34,536 bases of DNA, taken from NCBI GenBank assembly GCA_015068605.1, contig SVKF01000016.1, positions 1 through 34,536 of the forward strand, in the 5' to 3' direction. The DNA is from Oscillospiraceae bacterium. GTDB taxonomy: Bacteria > Bacillota > Clostridia > Monoglobales > Monoglobaceae. Made by a program: the position numbers and the translations under genes. Within the stretch, counting starts at the first letter, position 1, and each line of letters starts with the position of its first letter. Below the pieces are notes generated by a model. That model worked only from the letters and a program-made list of their open reading frames with translations, searched no databases and was not told the DNA's origin. Positions 24,663 through 33,272 of this stretch are shown here, piece by piece.

Positions 24663-24691
24663 ATTATACCTTATTTTTCTATTAATGTCAA
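24663..24691 (-). promoter_or_regulatory. Consensus promoter of greA-lysS inside the upstream gene
   Basis: Minus strand TTGACA (24691-24686), 17-bp spacer, TATAAT (24668-24663). The -35 lies within the last codons of the 24671-25375 gene, so greA-lysS can be transcribed independently of the ftsEX-ctpA genes. Confidence 0.88.
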
Positions 24692-25375
24692 CTTCTTTTT
24701 TCCACACTTACATTCCTTAATCTGTATTTTATCAAAATTCCCGTACTTTATCTGATGAAGCTCCGCTCCGTCAATGTTATAGCCTCGTGTTTCTTCGGAT
24801 ATCACAAAGTCTTCCGTTTTCCATTTTCCATCAACCAAAATTGAGCTTTCATCAAGATTTACCATTATTCCATCCTTAGGAATATACTCATACGGAAAGC
24901 ATTTAGGATATTCACCATACTCTTTTAATAGCCTGTCTGCAATATAAATCACGGTCTTCTCATCTGTCAGCACTCCTACCTCAGAGGCATCGAAAATAAG
25001 CTTTTCCGCAACGAACAGCGCCCTCTCGTCAGGATTTTTTTGTTTCACATACAGCTTAAACGGAAGCTGAATTTTAAAATACTTATTAAGAGCGACAACC
25101 ACTTCATGAGCAAACATAAAAAACACATCGTTGATGCTGTACGGATAGTCCTTTAACTCTCTTGTCAAGACAATTTTTTCTGCCCCGTTTTTAAGAAGAA
25201 GGAGCTTTGCCTTTTTGAGAAATCGTTCAAGCTTTTTTCTTTTAAGGTCTTTTATATCCTTTGGGATATACGGCAATTGCGCCACTAAAAACTCATCGTA
25301 TTCAAAAAGTCTGATTTTTTTCAAAAACCCTCCAGACTTTTTTCCTTGGCACCCCGAAATGACACCTATTCTCAC
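24671..25375 (-). CDS. Conserved-looking protein of unknown function between ctpA and greA
   Basis: 234 residues, soluble, no signal peptide; I do not recognise the family. Basic N-terminal half with a Lys-rich stretch (about 40-75: DLKRKKLERFLKKAKLLLLKNG, cited as a landmark), then IVLTRELKDYPYS, then GVLTDEKTVIYIADRLLKEYGEYP, which reads like a Rossmann-like beta-alpha unit. The C-terminus has CKCGKKK, a possible partial metal knuckle. The start is GTG 25375, overlapping the ctpA stop codon (GTGA), so translation is coupled to ctpA. That context suggests a link to envelope or sporulation processes; this is inference. Confidence 0.75.
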   Translation of the reverse strand: MRIGVISGCQGKKSGGFLKKIRLFEYDEFLVAQLPYIPKDIKDLKRKKLERFLKKAKLLLLKNGAEKIVLTRELKDYPYSINDVFFMFAHEVVVALNKYFKIQLPFKLYVKQKNPDERALFVAEKLIFDASEVGVLTDEKTVIYIADRLLKEYGEYPKCFPYEYIPKDGIMVNLDESSILVDGKWKTEDFVISEETRGYNIDGAELHQIKYGNFDKIQIKECKCGKKKLTLIEK

Positions 25376-26751
25376 TTTTCAGACATCACTTCAATTGCAG
25401 CCTCAAGCTGTTCGTCTTTTTCAGATTCCTTATCGTCCTCCACCTTAACATCAGGCTCAACACCTATTTTATCTATACATACACCCTTTGGTGTATAGTA
25501 TCTTGTATCGGTAACTTTGAACATACTCCCGTCATCATAGGGAATCATCGCCTGTGTCACACCTTTTCCATAGGTTTTTGTTCCAACAACAACCGCTTTA
25601 CCGTTATCCTTAAGGGCAACCGCCAATATTTCAGACGCACTTGCCGAGCCATCGTTACAAAGCACCGCAACATCCATATCAGCTCCATCCGACGATGCTC
25701 TGTATTCCGTCACATTGCCTTTATTGTCTTTAGTGCTGATTATCAAATCATTATCGTCAAGGAATATTTCCGCTATTGCCGTTGCACTTGAAAGATATCC
25801 GCCAGGATTATCACGAAGGTCGATTATCAGCTTTTTCATTCCTTTATTTTTCAGTTTTTCAAACTCATTAACAAAGTGGTTATATGTTTCGCTTCCGAAA
25901 CTATCCATTTCAATATATCCGATGTTATCCTTAAGCATCTTTGCCGAGATAATATCTCTTTGGATTTCTTCTCTTGTTACCTTAACTTCTTCGGTGTTTC
26001 CGCTGTCTGCTTTAATAACCGTGATAACAACCTCTGTTCCTCTTTCGCCCATAAGTAAGGAAGAAGCCTTATCAACATCCGCCTTTATCGCTTTCCCGTC
26101 AACCGCTTTGATAATATCATCTGTTTTTATTCCGCCTTTTTCAGCCGGCGAATTGGGTAATGTTGACGAAACAACAACGCATTCTCTTTCAATGTCGGCA
26201 TAAATATACATTCCGACACCGCAATAATCCTCAGCATTAACCTCTTCCATAAATTCGTCAACAACTTCCACCGGCATATATGTCGAATATTCATCAAGGG
26301 CATAAGAAAGCCCCATCAACGCACCGTCAACTATTTTTTGTTCATCCACATCCTGATAATACAGCTCATCTATGGTGGCAAATCCCCATTTAAGCTTTTC
26401 CCAGCCTTCAGAGCTTAAGCCCAAAGTATTTCCGCCCATTCTGTCTATAACAAAAACTGTCCCCAATACTGAAAAACACGCCGCCGTTATCATTGATATT
26501 ATTATGAGATAAATCGCCAAAAGCAAGCTTATCTTTCTCTTCGGCTTTTTATACGGCATAAATTTATATTCTGTTGAATCGGCATCACCCATAACCATAT
26601 AGACTTCATTCTCATTTTCAGGCTCATTGGCATTGTCTGATATATGAGATTCCGTGTCATTATCTATTGCAGAAGCTTCATTTTCATCTTCGGATACGCA
26701 CTCAAAAGCTTCGTCCTCTGACCCGTTTTTATTTTCAGATTCAAAATCCAT
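25372..26751 (-). CDS. S41 C-terminal processing peptidase (CtpA/CtpB type)
   Basis: 459 residues from the ATG preferred here (AGGAGG 9 nt upstream; a longer frame to 26811 lacks one). A strongly acidic N-terminal tail of about 65 residues is cytoplasmic. One membrane helix follows (about 74-102). The extracellular part has a PDZ domain (about 170-258; GVGMYI, GIKTDDIIKAVDGKAI), then the S41 protease core with DLRDNPGGYL, nucleophile Ser371 in DGSASASE and Lys396 in TYGKG, 25 residues apart as in the Ser/Lys dyad. Family members process signalling or cell-wall proteins. Downstream of the M23 peptidase gene, with a hairpin between. Confidence 0.93.
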   Translation of the reverse strand: MDFESENKNGSEDEAFECVSEDENEASAIDNDTESHISDNANEPENENEVYMVMGDADSTEYKFMPYKKPKRKISLLLAIYLIIISMITAACFSVLGTVFVIDRMGGNTLGLSSEGWEKLKWGFATIDELYYQDVDEQKIVDGALMGLSYALDEYSTYMPVEVVDEFMEEVNAEDYCGVGMYIYADIERECVVVSSTLPNSPAEKGGIKTDDIIKAVDGKAIKADVDKASSLLMGERGTEVVITVIKADSGNTEEVKVTREEIQRDIISAKMLKDNIGYIEMDSFGSETYNHFVNEFEKLKNKGMKKLIIDLRDNPGGYLSSATAIAEIFLDDNDLIISTKDNKGNVTEYRASSDGADMDVAVLCNDGSASASEILAVALKDNGKAVVVGTKTYGKGVTQAMIPYDDGSMFKVTDTRYYTPKGVCIDKIGVEPDVKVEDDKESEKDEQLEAAIEVMSEK

Positions 26752-26777
26752 ATTAGAATACCTCCTTACCATAAAGT

Positions 26778-26820
26778 AAATAGAGCGGGTGTTTGGAAAT
26801 ATCCGCAACACGCTCTATTT
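26778..26820. promoter_or_regulatory. Intergenic hairpin between the M23 peptidase gene and ctpA
   Basis: AAATAGAGC/GCTCTATTT (9 bp) and GTGTT/AACAC (5 bp) stems separated by a 2-nt bulge. On minus it is followed by ACTTTATGG with only weak U content, so it may be a partial terminator or mRNA stabiliser. Confidence 0.55.
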
Positions 26821-26839
26821 AAATATATGCTTTTAAAAA

Positions 26840-27985
26840 TTAAAAATACTGCATCGGGTTTACCGCCACTCCATTAATTATAACTTCAAAATGAAGATGC
26901 GGTCCTGTTGAATTTCCCGTTGAGCCAACCTTACCAACTTGTCCACCGGCTTCAATGTACTGTCCTGCCGATACACTGATAGAACTCATGTGTGCATAAA
27001 GTGTTGAAACACCGCCGCCATGGTCAATAATTACACAGTTTCCGTATCCGCCGTTCCATGCGGCAAACTTAACAGTTCCGCTTGCGGCGGCAATAATCTG
27101 TGCTCCATATTGTGCCCCAATATCCGTTCCTGTATGCGGCCTTAAAACACCCGTAACCGGATTGACTCGTTGAGGGGCAAAATGAGAGGTTATATAAGTA
27201 CAACTTGGCGTTGGCCATCGAAAAGCTCCCGAAAAGGTTGTTCCGTCTCCCTCTTTACTGAGCTTCTTCGCCATCTGCCGTTTAAGCTCTTCCTGCTTTC
27301 TGTATTCTTCGTCAATTATTTTCTGTGCGGCATCCATATCGGATTGAAGCTTTCTCTTGATTTCTTCAAGCTCGCTCTGCTTAGCCAAAAGAGCCGCCTG
27401 CTGTCCGTCAAGAACCTCTTTTTCTTTTTCAAGAGTTTCTTTTGATTCCTGGATTTTCTTCCTGAGCTCCTCTATTTTCTCTTCAGCGGCTTTCATTTCA
27501 TCATGAATTTTCTTATCATATTCGGATATCTCCTGTGCAATCTCAACATTATTTACAAAATCCATAAGATTTTTTGACGACAAAATAACCGAAATATACG
27601 AAACAGACCCGTCCTCACACATAACTCTGAATCTTTCTCTGTATGCGGCATACTGTTTTTCCGACCTTTCTTTTGCAGCTTCAAGGTCCTTCTGCGCCTT
27701 TTCGAGTTCCTCGTTTATTTTTCTTATTTCCTCGTTTTTAGCATCGATTTTAGCCTGAATTTCAACCGTTTCCTTCTTCAACGCCTCAATGTTTTCAGCC
27801 GTTAACGCTTTTTCTTGTTCAAGCTCCTTTTTCTTTTCATTTTCTTTTTGAATTCTTTCATTGGAAGCATCAATCTGTTCCTGTTCATTTGCGGCAAAAA
27901 CAGAGCTGACTCCCAAGGCAATAACACCGAAAATCAACGCAACCGCAATTATTAAAGCAATCGCTCTGACAACAGTTTTATTCAT
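26840..27985 (-). CDS. Coiled-coil M23 peptidase, EnvC/PcsB-like FtsEX partner
   Basis: 381 residues. An N-terminal signal or anchor helix (about 5-30) is followed by a long Glu/Lys-rich coiled coil (about 33-240) and a C-terminal M23 (LytM) domain. Zinc ligands are intact: His284 and Asp288 in HTGTD and His365 in HLHFE, with catalytic His332 in LYAH. So unlike EnvC it is probably an active peptidoglycan endopeptidase. Placement 17 bp after ftsX fits a hydrolase held inactive by its coiled coil and switched on by FtsEX at the septum. ATG 27985 follows AAGAAGGTG; an in-frame GTG lies 6 nt upstream. Confidence 0.92.
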   Translation of the reverse strand: MNKTVVRAIALIIAVALIFGVIALGVSSVFAANEQEQIDASNERIQKENEKKKELEQEKALTAENIEALKKETVEIQAKIDAKNEEIRKINEELEKAQKDLEAAKERSEKQYAAYRERFRVMCEDGSVSYISVILSSKNLMDFVNNVEIAQEISEYDKKIHDEMKAAEEKIEELRKKIQESKETLEKEKEVLDGQQAALLAKQSELEEIKRKLQSDMDAAQKIIDEEYRKQEELKRQMAKKLSKEGDGTTFSGAFRWPTPSCTYITSHFAPQRVNPVTGVLRPHTGTDIGAQYGAQIIAAASGTVKFAAWNGGYGNCVIIDHGGGVSTLYAHMSSISVSAGQYIEAGGQVGKVGSTGNSTGPHLHFEVIINGVAVNPMQYF

Positions 27986-28002
27986 GAACACACCTTCTTA
28001 TT

Positions 28003-28893
28003 TTAAACTTTAAGATATTTTCTTATAGATGTATAACTACCCAGCATACCGATTAAAACACCAATGCCTATAAACCACCAAACAACATAATCATAAACGC
28101 CGGAAACGGATACAACTCTGATTGAGCCAAAAAACTCTACCATTCCCGGGTGTATTGCCTCATAAGCCATAATAACCAGCGTTGCCGAAAACAACGACCC
28201 GATAAGACCAAGAAGCATACCCTCTATAATGAACGGCCATCTGATAAACCAGTTTGTTGCCCCCACATATTTCATTATATTAATCTCTTTGCGTCTTGCA
28301 AACAATCCGAGCTTTATCGTATTTGATATGATAAATATTGCAATTATCAGCAAAATAACCACAAGCCAGATAGTCGCAGTTCTGATAACACCTGTTACGG
28401 AAAGCACCTTGTTTATTAATTCAAGACTATTCTTAACCTCTTCAACACCCTCAACCTTTCCTGCGGCCGCAATAACCGATGCCGCATTCGCCGGGTCATC
28501 GAGACTCAACACGCAGGAATCTCTTAACGGATTATCGTTTTCAAAGGCTTCTATTGCCTTTGCATTATCCTTATATTGAGTTGTTTTATAATCATTATAT
28601 CTTTCTTCTTTGCTGTAATATTTCACACTTTTAACGTGTTCAATTTCAGCCAATCTCTCACCGACAGCTTTAAATTGAGCATCGGTTGCGTTGTGGGGAA
28701 CAAACACATTTATCTGACATTGCTCCTCAATCTGACCGCTGATTTCATTAAGATTTACACCAAGAATTATAAAAACTCCCAGTATAAACAAAGATGCAAC
28801 AACAATGGAAACCGAAGCAAGGCTCATAAGCCAATTTGTCATAACGCTCGAAATTCCACTTTTAAAAAAATATCCAAAATTCCTAAGCCTCAT
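28003..28893 (-). CDS. ftsX: Cell-division protein FtsX
   Basis: 296-residue ABC-type integral membrane protein that transmits FtsE ATP hydrolysis to external peptidoglycan hydrolases. One N-terminal helix (about 20-45), an extracellular loop of about 125 residues (QINVFVPHNATDAQF..), then three C-terminal helices, the standard FtsX topology. The FtsX region ARRKEINIMKYVGATNWFIRWPFIIEGMLLGLIGS is evident. The start at 28893 is supported by AAAGGAG; the longer frame to 28935 would lie inside ftsE. It overlaps ftsE by 11 bp. Confidence 0.94.
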   Translation of the reverse strand: MRLRNFGYFFKSGISSVMTNWLMSLASVSIVVASLFILGVFIILGVNLNEISGQIEEQCQINVFVPHNATDAQFKAVGERLAEIEHVKSVKYYSKEERYNDYKTTQYKDNAKAIEAFENDNPLRDSCVLSLDDPANAASVIAAAGKVEGVEEVKNSLELINKVLSVTGVIRTATIWLVVILLIIAIFIISNTIKLGLFARRKEINIMKYVGATNWFIRWPFIIEGMLLGLIGSLFSATLVIMAYEAIHPGMVEFFGSIRVVSVSGVYDYVVWWFIGIGVLIGMLGSYTSIRKYLKV

Positions 28894-29572
28894 ATCCGTA
28901 CGCTCCTTTTTCCTCGTCACGGACAAGCTTTCCATGCTCTATCGCAAGAACTCTTTTTTGCATTTCATCAACAAAATTCTTTGCATGGGTTGCAACAATC
29001 ATTGTTGTTCCTCTTCCGTTTATATCTTCAAGCAATTTCATAATTTCCTGTGCATTTTCCGGGTCCAGATTTCCCGTTGGCTCATCAGCAATAATTATCG
29101 GCGGACGATTAACCATGGCTCTTGCCAAGGACACTCTTTGTTGCTCACCGCCGGATAACTGATCGGGAGTCATATCCGCCTTGCCGGAAAGCCCGACCAT
29201 ACTCAACACATCAGGAACATTTCGCTTTATCGCTCTGCCCGACGCACCAATAACCTTCATTGCAAAGGCAACATTTTCATATACCGTTCTGCCCGGCAAA
29301 AGTCTGAAATCCTGAAAAACCATACCGATGTTTCGACGGAGATACGGAATTTTTTTATTGGGCAATTTTGATAATTCCATACCATTGACAATAATTTCGC
29401 CTTCAGTCATAATTTCTTCCCTTATGATAAGCTCCGTCAATGTGGATTTTCCTGCCCCCGACGGTCCGACAAGGAATACAAACTCGCCTTTTTCAACTTT
29501 AAACGATACATCATCCAATGCAACAACATCGCTATCGCTGTATATCTTAGTTACATTTATAAACTCAATCAT
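28883..29572 (-). CDS. ftsE: Cell-division ATP-binding protein FtsE
   Basis: 229-residue cytosolic ATPase that drives FtsX. Walker A GPSGAGKST (36-44), Q-loop MVFQDFRLLP (a typical FtsE sequence), signature LSGGEQQRVSLARAM, Walker B IIIADEPTGNLDPE and the switch His in VATHAK are complete. GGAGTAGG precedes ATG. It starts 14 bp after the PucR/CdaR-type regulator and overlaps ftsX, so all are likely one transcript. Confidence 0.95.
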   Translation of the reverse strand: MIEFINVTKIYSDSDVVALDDVSFKVEKGEFVFLVGPSGAGKSTLTELIIREEIMTEGEIIVNGMELSKLPNKKIPYLRRNIGMVFQDFRLLPGRTVYENVAFAMKVIGASGRAIKRNVPDVLSMVGLSGKADMTPDQLSGGEQQRVSLARAMVNRPPIIIADEPTGNLDPENAQEIMKLLEDINGRGTTMIVATHAKNFVDEMQKRVLAIEHGKLVRDEEKGAYGYEA

Positions 29573-29586
29573 AAACCTACTCCGAA

Positions 29587-30666
29587 TTAAAACTCGTTAT
29601 TCTGGGATTTAAGGTATTTATTAACCATCATTGCAACCTTAAATGTTATTGCATCATCAAATTCACGGAGGTCTATTCCCGTCAACTTCTTAATTTTATC
29701 AAGCCTGTACACAAGCGTATTTCTATGTACAAAAAGCTTTCTTGATGTTTCGGAAACATTGAGATTGTTTTCAAAAAATTTCTGAATTGTGTATATAGTT
29801 TCGCTATCCATAACATCAATGGATTCCTTCTTCAAAACCTCATTTAAGAAAAGCTCGCAAAGAGTTGTCGGAAGCTGATATATGAGTCGCCCGATTCCAA
29901 GATTGTCATAGCTTATAACATTCTTCTCCGTGTCAAAGACTTTTCCCACTTCAAGAGCAATTCTCGCTTCTCTGTATGCCTTTGAAAGCTCCTGAATATT
30001 CTCCGCAAGAGTTGAAACACCAACCGAAACCTTAACCATACCCTCAACACCGATGGTATCCCTTATCTCGTTGGCAATCTGCATTACATCAATGTTTTCC
30101 CCTTCTCTTTCCTCTCTGACAACGGCAACATCTCTGTCATCAATTCGGATAATAAAATCCCTTACCTTATCCGGGAACATTCCCAAAAGGATGTCAGAAA
30201 TTGAAACATCCGAATTCTTATGGCATCTTACAAGGAAAACATGGCGCTTCGTATCAAGATTTAAGCGGAGCTCTCTGCCTCTGTACATAACATCCCCGGG
30301 GAGGACATTATCGAGAATAATATTTTTAACAAAGCTGTTTTTATCATACTTCTCGTCATAATACTGTTTAAGAGTCGTGAAATGAGTTCCGAGAATGGCG
30401 CAATAACACCTTGCAAGTTCATCTTCGCCCTCGCAGAACACATAATATTCAATTTTGTTATATGTTTCTATTTTTTTATAGGTATAACCATAGGACGCTT
30501 TCGGCTCACTTCCGGAGCATACGCTCGAAACCTGGTCGTTAATCTGTCCGATTTTCATTTCATCGCTACAAGCAACAACCGTTCCGTTTTCGTCCATAAT
30601 TCCTATACGGCGGTCAATTTCCTTTCTGAGTTGATTACAGGTATTTTGAAAAATTCTGTTTTGCAT
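29587..30666 (-). CDS. PucR/CdaR-family transcriptional regulator
   Basis: 359 residues. The N-terminal part (about 1-120) resembles the putative sugar-diacid recognition region of CdaR proteins (RRIGIMDENGTVVACSD). The middle (about 130-270) is the degenerate GGDEF-like segment with SVGVSTLAENIQELSKAYREARIALEVG. The C-terminus (about 300-355) is the PucR HTH: NLNVSETSRKLFVHRNTLVYRLDKIKKLTGIDLR, cited as a landmark. GGGAGG precedes ATG. It is first in the transcript with ftsEX and may regulate its own operon. Ligand unknown. Confidence 0.88.
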   Translation of the reverse strand: MQNRIFQNTCNQLRKEIDRRIGIMDENGTVVACSDEMKIGQINDQVSSVCSGSEPKASYGYTYKKIETYNKIEYYVFCEGEDELARCYCAILGTHFTTLKQYYDEKYDKNSFVKNIILDNVLPGDVMYRGRELRLNLDTKRHVFLVRCHKNSDVSISDILLGMFPDKVRDFIIRIDDRDVAVVREEREGENIDVMQIANEIRDTIGVEGMVKVSVGVSTLAENIQELSKAYREARIALEVGKVFDTEKNVISYDNLGIGRLIYQLPTTLCELFLNEVLKKESIDVMDSETIYTIQKFFENNLNVSETSRKLFVHRNTLVYRLDKIKKLTGIDLREFDDAITFKVAMMVNKYLKSQNNEF

Positions 30667-30707
30667 ATTTTAAACCTCCCGGGCACAATTACACTATTAT
30701 ACGATAC

Positions 30708-30736
30708 ATTATACCACCAAATTGTTCAAAATGCAA
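30708..30736 (-). promoter_or_regulatory. Promoter of the regulator-ftsEX transcript
   Basis: Minus strand TTGCAT (30736-30731), 17-bp spacer, TATAAT (30713-30708), about 40 bp before the start codon. Confidence 0.75.
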
Positions 30737-30800
30737 CATTTTTATTTAATTTTTCTATTATTTTTTTCATACGCAAATCCAAACAAATCCTTAAAATAAA

Positions 30801-30829
30801 TTGACAAACCTGTCGATTTCCAGTATAAT
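30801..30829 (+). promoter_or_regulatory. Consensus promoter of the phosphoglycerate mutase-like gene
   Basis: TTGACA (30801-30806), 17-bp spacer, TATAAT (30824-30829), both perfect. The transcript leader is about 70 nt. Confidence 0.88.
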
Positions 30830-30906
30830 ATTTATAATTAATTATGTATCAAAAAATGTGTTGACGGATAACATAACCGTGACATATTACGAAAGGCTGG
30901 ATTTTT

Positions 30907-32103
30907 ATGAAATATATTGTTGTTTTGTGCGATGGTGCAGCTGATACACCCGTCCCCGAATTATCCGGAAAAACACCGTTGGAGGTTGCAAACAAACCGA
31001 ACATTGACCGCCTTGCATCAATGGGTGAGCTTGGTATGGCAAAGACCGTTCCTGACAATCTTCCTCCCGGCAGTGATGTTGCAAACCTTGCAGTTTTCGG
31101 CTACGACCCACAGGTTTACTACACCGGTCGTTCTCCTCTTGAAGCTATGAGCATGAATGTTCACCTTGAGCTTACCGATACCACCTTCAGAACCAACCTC
31201 GTTACTCTTTCCGATGAAGAAAATTACGAGGATAAAACCATGGTGGATTACAGCTCTGACGAAATATCAACGGAAGAAGCGAAAATTCTTATAGAGGCGG
31301 TTAACGAAGGTCTTAAAACAGAGGAATACGAATTTTTCAGCGGCATAAGTTACCGTCACCTTTTGGTTTGGCACAACAAGGAGAATAAATTTTCTCTCAC
31401 TCCGCCTCACGATATTTCCGATAAGAAAATCCGTGAATATTTGCCTGAAAACGAGGTAATCTTATCTCTTATGAAAAAGAGCCATGACATACTGAAAAAT
31501 CACCCTGTTAATCTTGACAGAGTTAAAAGAGGTCTTCACCCTGCCAATTCAATTTGGGTTTGGGGCAACGGAACAAAGCCGAATCTTGACCTTTATGAAA
31601 GCAAGTTCCATCTCACCGGCGCTGTTATTTCTGCCGTTGATTTGATAAAGGGAATAGGAAAATGCGCAGGGCTTGATGTTATTGATGTTGAAGGGGCAAC
31701 GGGAACCGTTTCAACAAACTTTGACGGTAAGGCTGCGGCGGCTATTTCCGCACTTCGCAACGGAGCAGATTTTGTTTATGTCCATTTGGAAGGCGCTGAC
31801 GAAGCGGGTCATCGCCGTGAAATCGAAAATAAGATAAAATCCATTGAATTAATCGATGAGAAGATAGTCGGTCCGATTATTTCTGCGCTTGATGAAGATA
31901 AGGAGGACTATTCCATTCTCATAATGCCTGACCACCCGACACCTCTTGCCATTAAAACTCACACAAGAGATGCTGTCCCCTATCTTATTTACAAATCCGG
32001 AAAAATACATAACACCAACTTAAAATACACAGAAGCTGATGCCGAAAAGACCGGAAATTATGTACCTTTAGGTTATAAAATAATAGATAAGCTTTTATCT
32101 TAA
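30907..32103 (+). CDS. ApgM-type cofactor-independent phosphoglycerate mutase (or proposed homoserine kinase)
   Basis: 398-residue enzyme of the alkaline-phosphatase superfamily. Metal ligand Asp9 lies in VVLCDGAAD. The nucleophile is Ser56 in PPGSDVANLAVFGYDP. YYTGRSPLEA, VHLEGADEAGHRRE (metal His/Asp) and IMPDHPTPL follow. The fold supports 2,3-BPG-independent mutase activity (3-PGA to 2-PGA). However, bacterial members of this branch have also been annotated as a proposed homoserine kinase, and sequence alone does not decide. No threonine genes are adjacent, which slightly favours mutase. GAAAGG precedes ATG. It lies 24 bp before ytvI, so probably in one unit. Confidence 0.9.
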   Translation: MKYIVVLCDGAADTPVPELSGKTPLEVANKPNIDRLASMGELGMAKTVPDNLPPGSDVANLAVFGYDPQVYYTGRSPLEAMSMNVHLELTDTTFRTNLVTLSDEENYEDKTMVDYSSDEISTEEAKILIEAVNEGLKTEEYEFFSGISYRHLLVWHNKENKFSLTPPHDISDKKIREYLPENEVILSLMKKSHDILKNHPVNLDRVKRGLHPANSIWVWGNGTKPNLDLYESKFHLTGAVISAVDLIKGIGKCAGLDVIDVEGATGTVSTNFDGKAAAAISALRNGADFVYVHLEGADEAGHRREIENKIKSIELIDEKIVGPIISALDEDKEDYSILIMPDHPTPLAIKTHTRDAVPYLIYKSGKIHNTNLKYTEADAEKTGNYVPLGYKIIDKLLS

Positions 32104-32127
32104 CGCTTATTTGAAAGGAAAATCATT

Positions 32128-33228
32128 ATGCCTTCAGACAAATATACAAAGTATATAAAATACTTCTATCTGACAGCCTGCGCTGTGGTTTTTATCTACT
32201 TTTTACCAAAGCTTCTGCATCTTTTTATGCCGTTTCTTTTGGCATTTGTTATTGCCGCACCATTCCATAAGATAGTTGAGTTTCTTGCGTCAAGATTTAA
32301 CATTAACCGAAGTTTAAGCTCCATAGTTATCTTTGTTTTGATACTCCTGATAATCATTTCATTAATCGGAGGACTCATATACTATCTTATCACGCAAATA
32401 AAAAGCTTTATTGAAATATTGCCCGAAACCTTTAATAAATTCGGTGAAACCTTGAACATATTGAAGGAAAAGCTGTACACCATAGCTCCGTCGTTGGCAA
32501 AATCAATAGACAATGCGATAACAAACTCAAATGGTTCCCTTTCGGCATACACACCGCAGATAACGGACAGTGCTATTGATTATGCGACCGATGTTGCCGT
32601 TTCGCTTCCTTCGGCATTATTTTTCACACTTATATTCCTGCTGTCCGTATTTTTCTTCATAAAGGATTATAGTTCCGTTATGAATTTTTTCAGAGAGGCA
32701 ATTCCTGAAAAAACGCTGTCCATATTCAGATATCTTAAAAATACAGCCTGGAACGGATTTGTCGGATATATCAAGTCACAGCTTATCCTGTCATCAATAA
32801 CCGCAGGGCTAATTGCCATAACCTTCTTGATTTTGGGAATTGACTACGCTGTCATCTGGGCACTTATAATCGGAATTGTGGATATTCTTCCGATTCTGGG
32901 GTCGGGGATAATTCTTGTTCCTTATGCATTGCTTGTTCTTTTTATTGAGGAAAATGTATTCTTGGCAATTATTATTCTGATTTTGCAGCTTGTATGTTTC
33001 CTTGTCAGACAGGTGTTAAGCCCTCGAATTATGAGTTCTCAATTAGGTCTTAATCCCATAATAACTCTTATAAGCATCTATATCGGGAACGAGGTTATAG
33101 GTATCAGCGGAATGATAATTTTCCCAATTTTTGCACTCTTGATCGTTAGCATTTATAAAGCTTATAAATCTGCAGGCGGTTGGGAAAATATTGCAAATTT
33201 AGACAAAGAAAAGGACGAAGCCGTATAA
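32128..33228 (+). CDS. ytvI: AI-2E-family membrane protein, probably sporulation protein YtvI
   Basis: 366 residues with about seven to eight membrane helices in the AI-2E transporter (PF01594) pattern: paired N-terminal helices, a long amphipathic middle (about 85-165), then GYIKSQLILSSITAGL, the DILPILGSGIILVPYALL motif and RQVLSPRIMSSQLGLNPI. The close fit to YtvI-type proteins suggests spore-forming ancestry, though the function of YtvI is unknown. GAAAGGA precedes ATG. It ends in a terminator that overlaps its last codons. Confidence 0.85.
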   Translation: MPSDKYTKYIKYFYLTACAVVFIYFLPKLLHLFMPFLLAFVIAAPFHKIVEFLASRFNINRSLSSIVIFVLILLIIISLIGGLIYYLITQIKSFIEILPETFNKFGETLNILKEKLYTIAPSLAKSIDNAITNSNGSLSAYTPQITDSAIDYATDVAVSLPSALFFTLIFLLSVFFFIKDYSSVMNFFREAIPEKTLSIFRYLKNTAWNGFVGYIKSQLILSSITAGLIAITFLILGIDYAVIWALIIGIVDILPILGSGIILVPYALLVLFIEENVFLAIIILILQLVCFLVRQVLSPRIMSSQLGLNPIITLISIYIGNEVIGISGMIIFPIFALLIVSIYKAYKSAGGWENIANLDKEKDEAV

Positions 33229-33263
33229 GTGATTTTCACTTACAGAGGCTTCGCCCTCTTTTT
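33213..33263 (+). terminator. Terminator after ytvI
   Basis: Outer stem CGAAGCC/GGCTTCG and an inner hairpin TAAGTGA/TCACTTA (33226-33242), followed by CCCTCTTTTTTATT. It also separates convergent holA. Confidence 0.85.
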
Positions 33264-33272
33264 TATTCCTGT

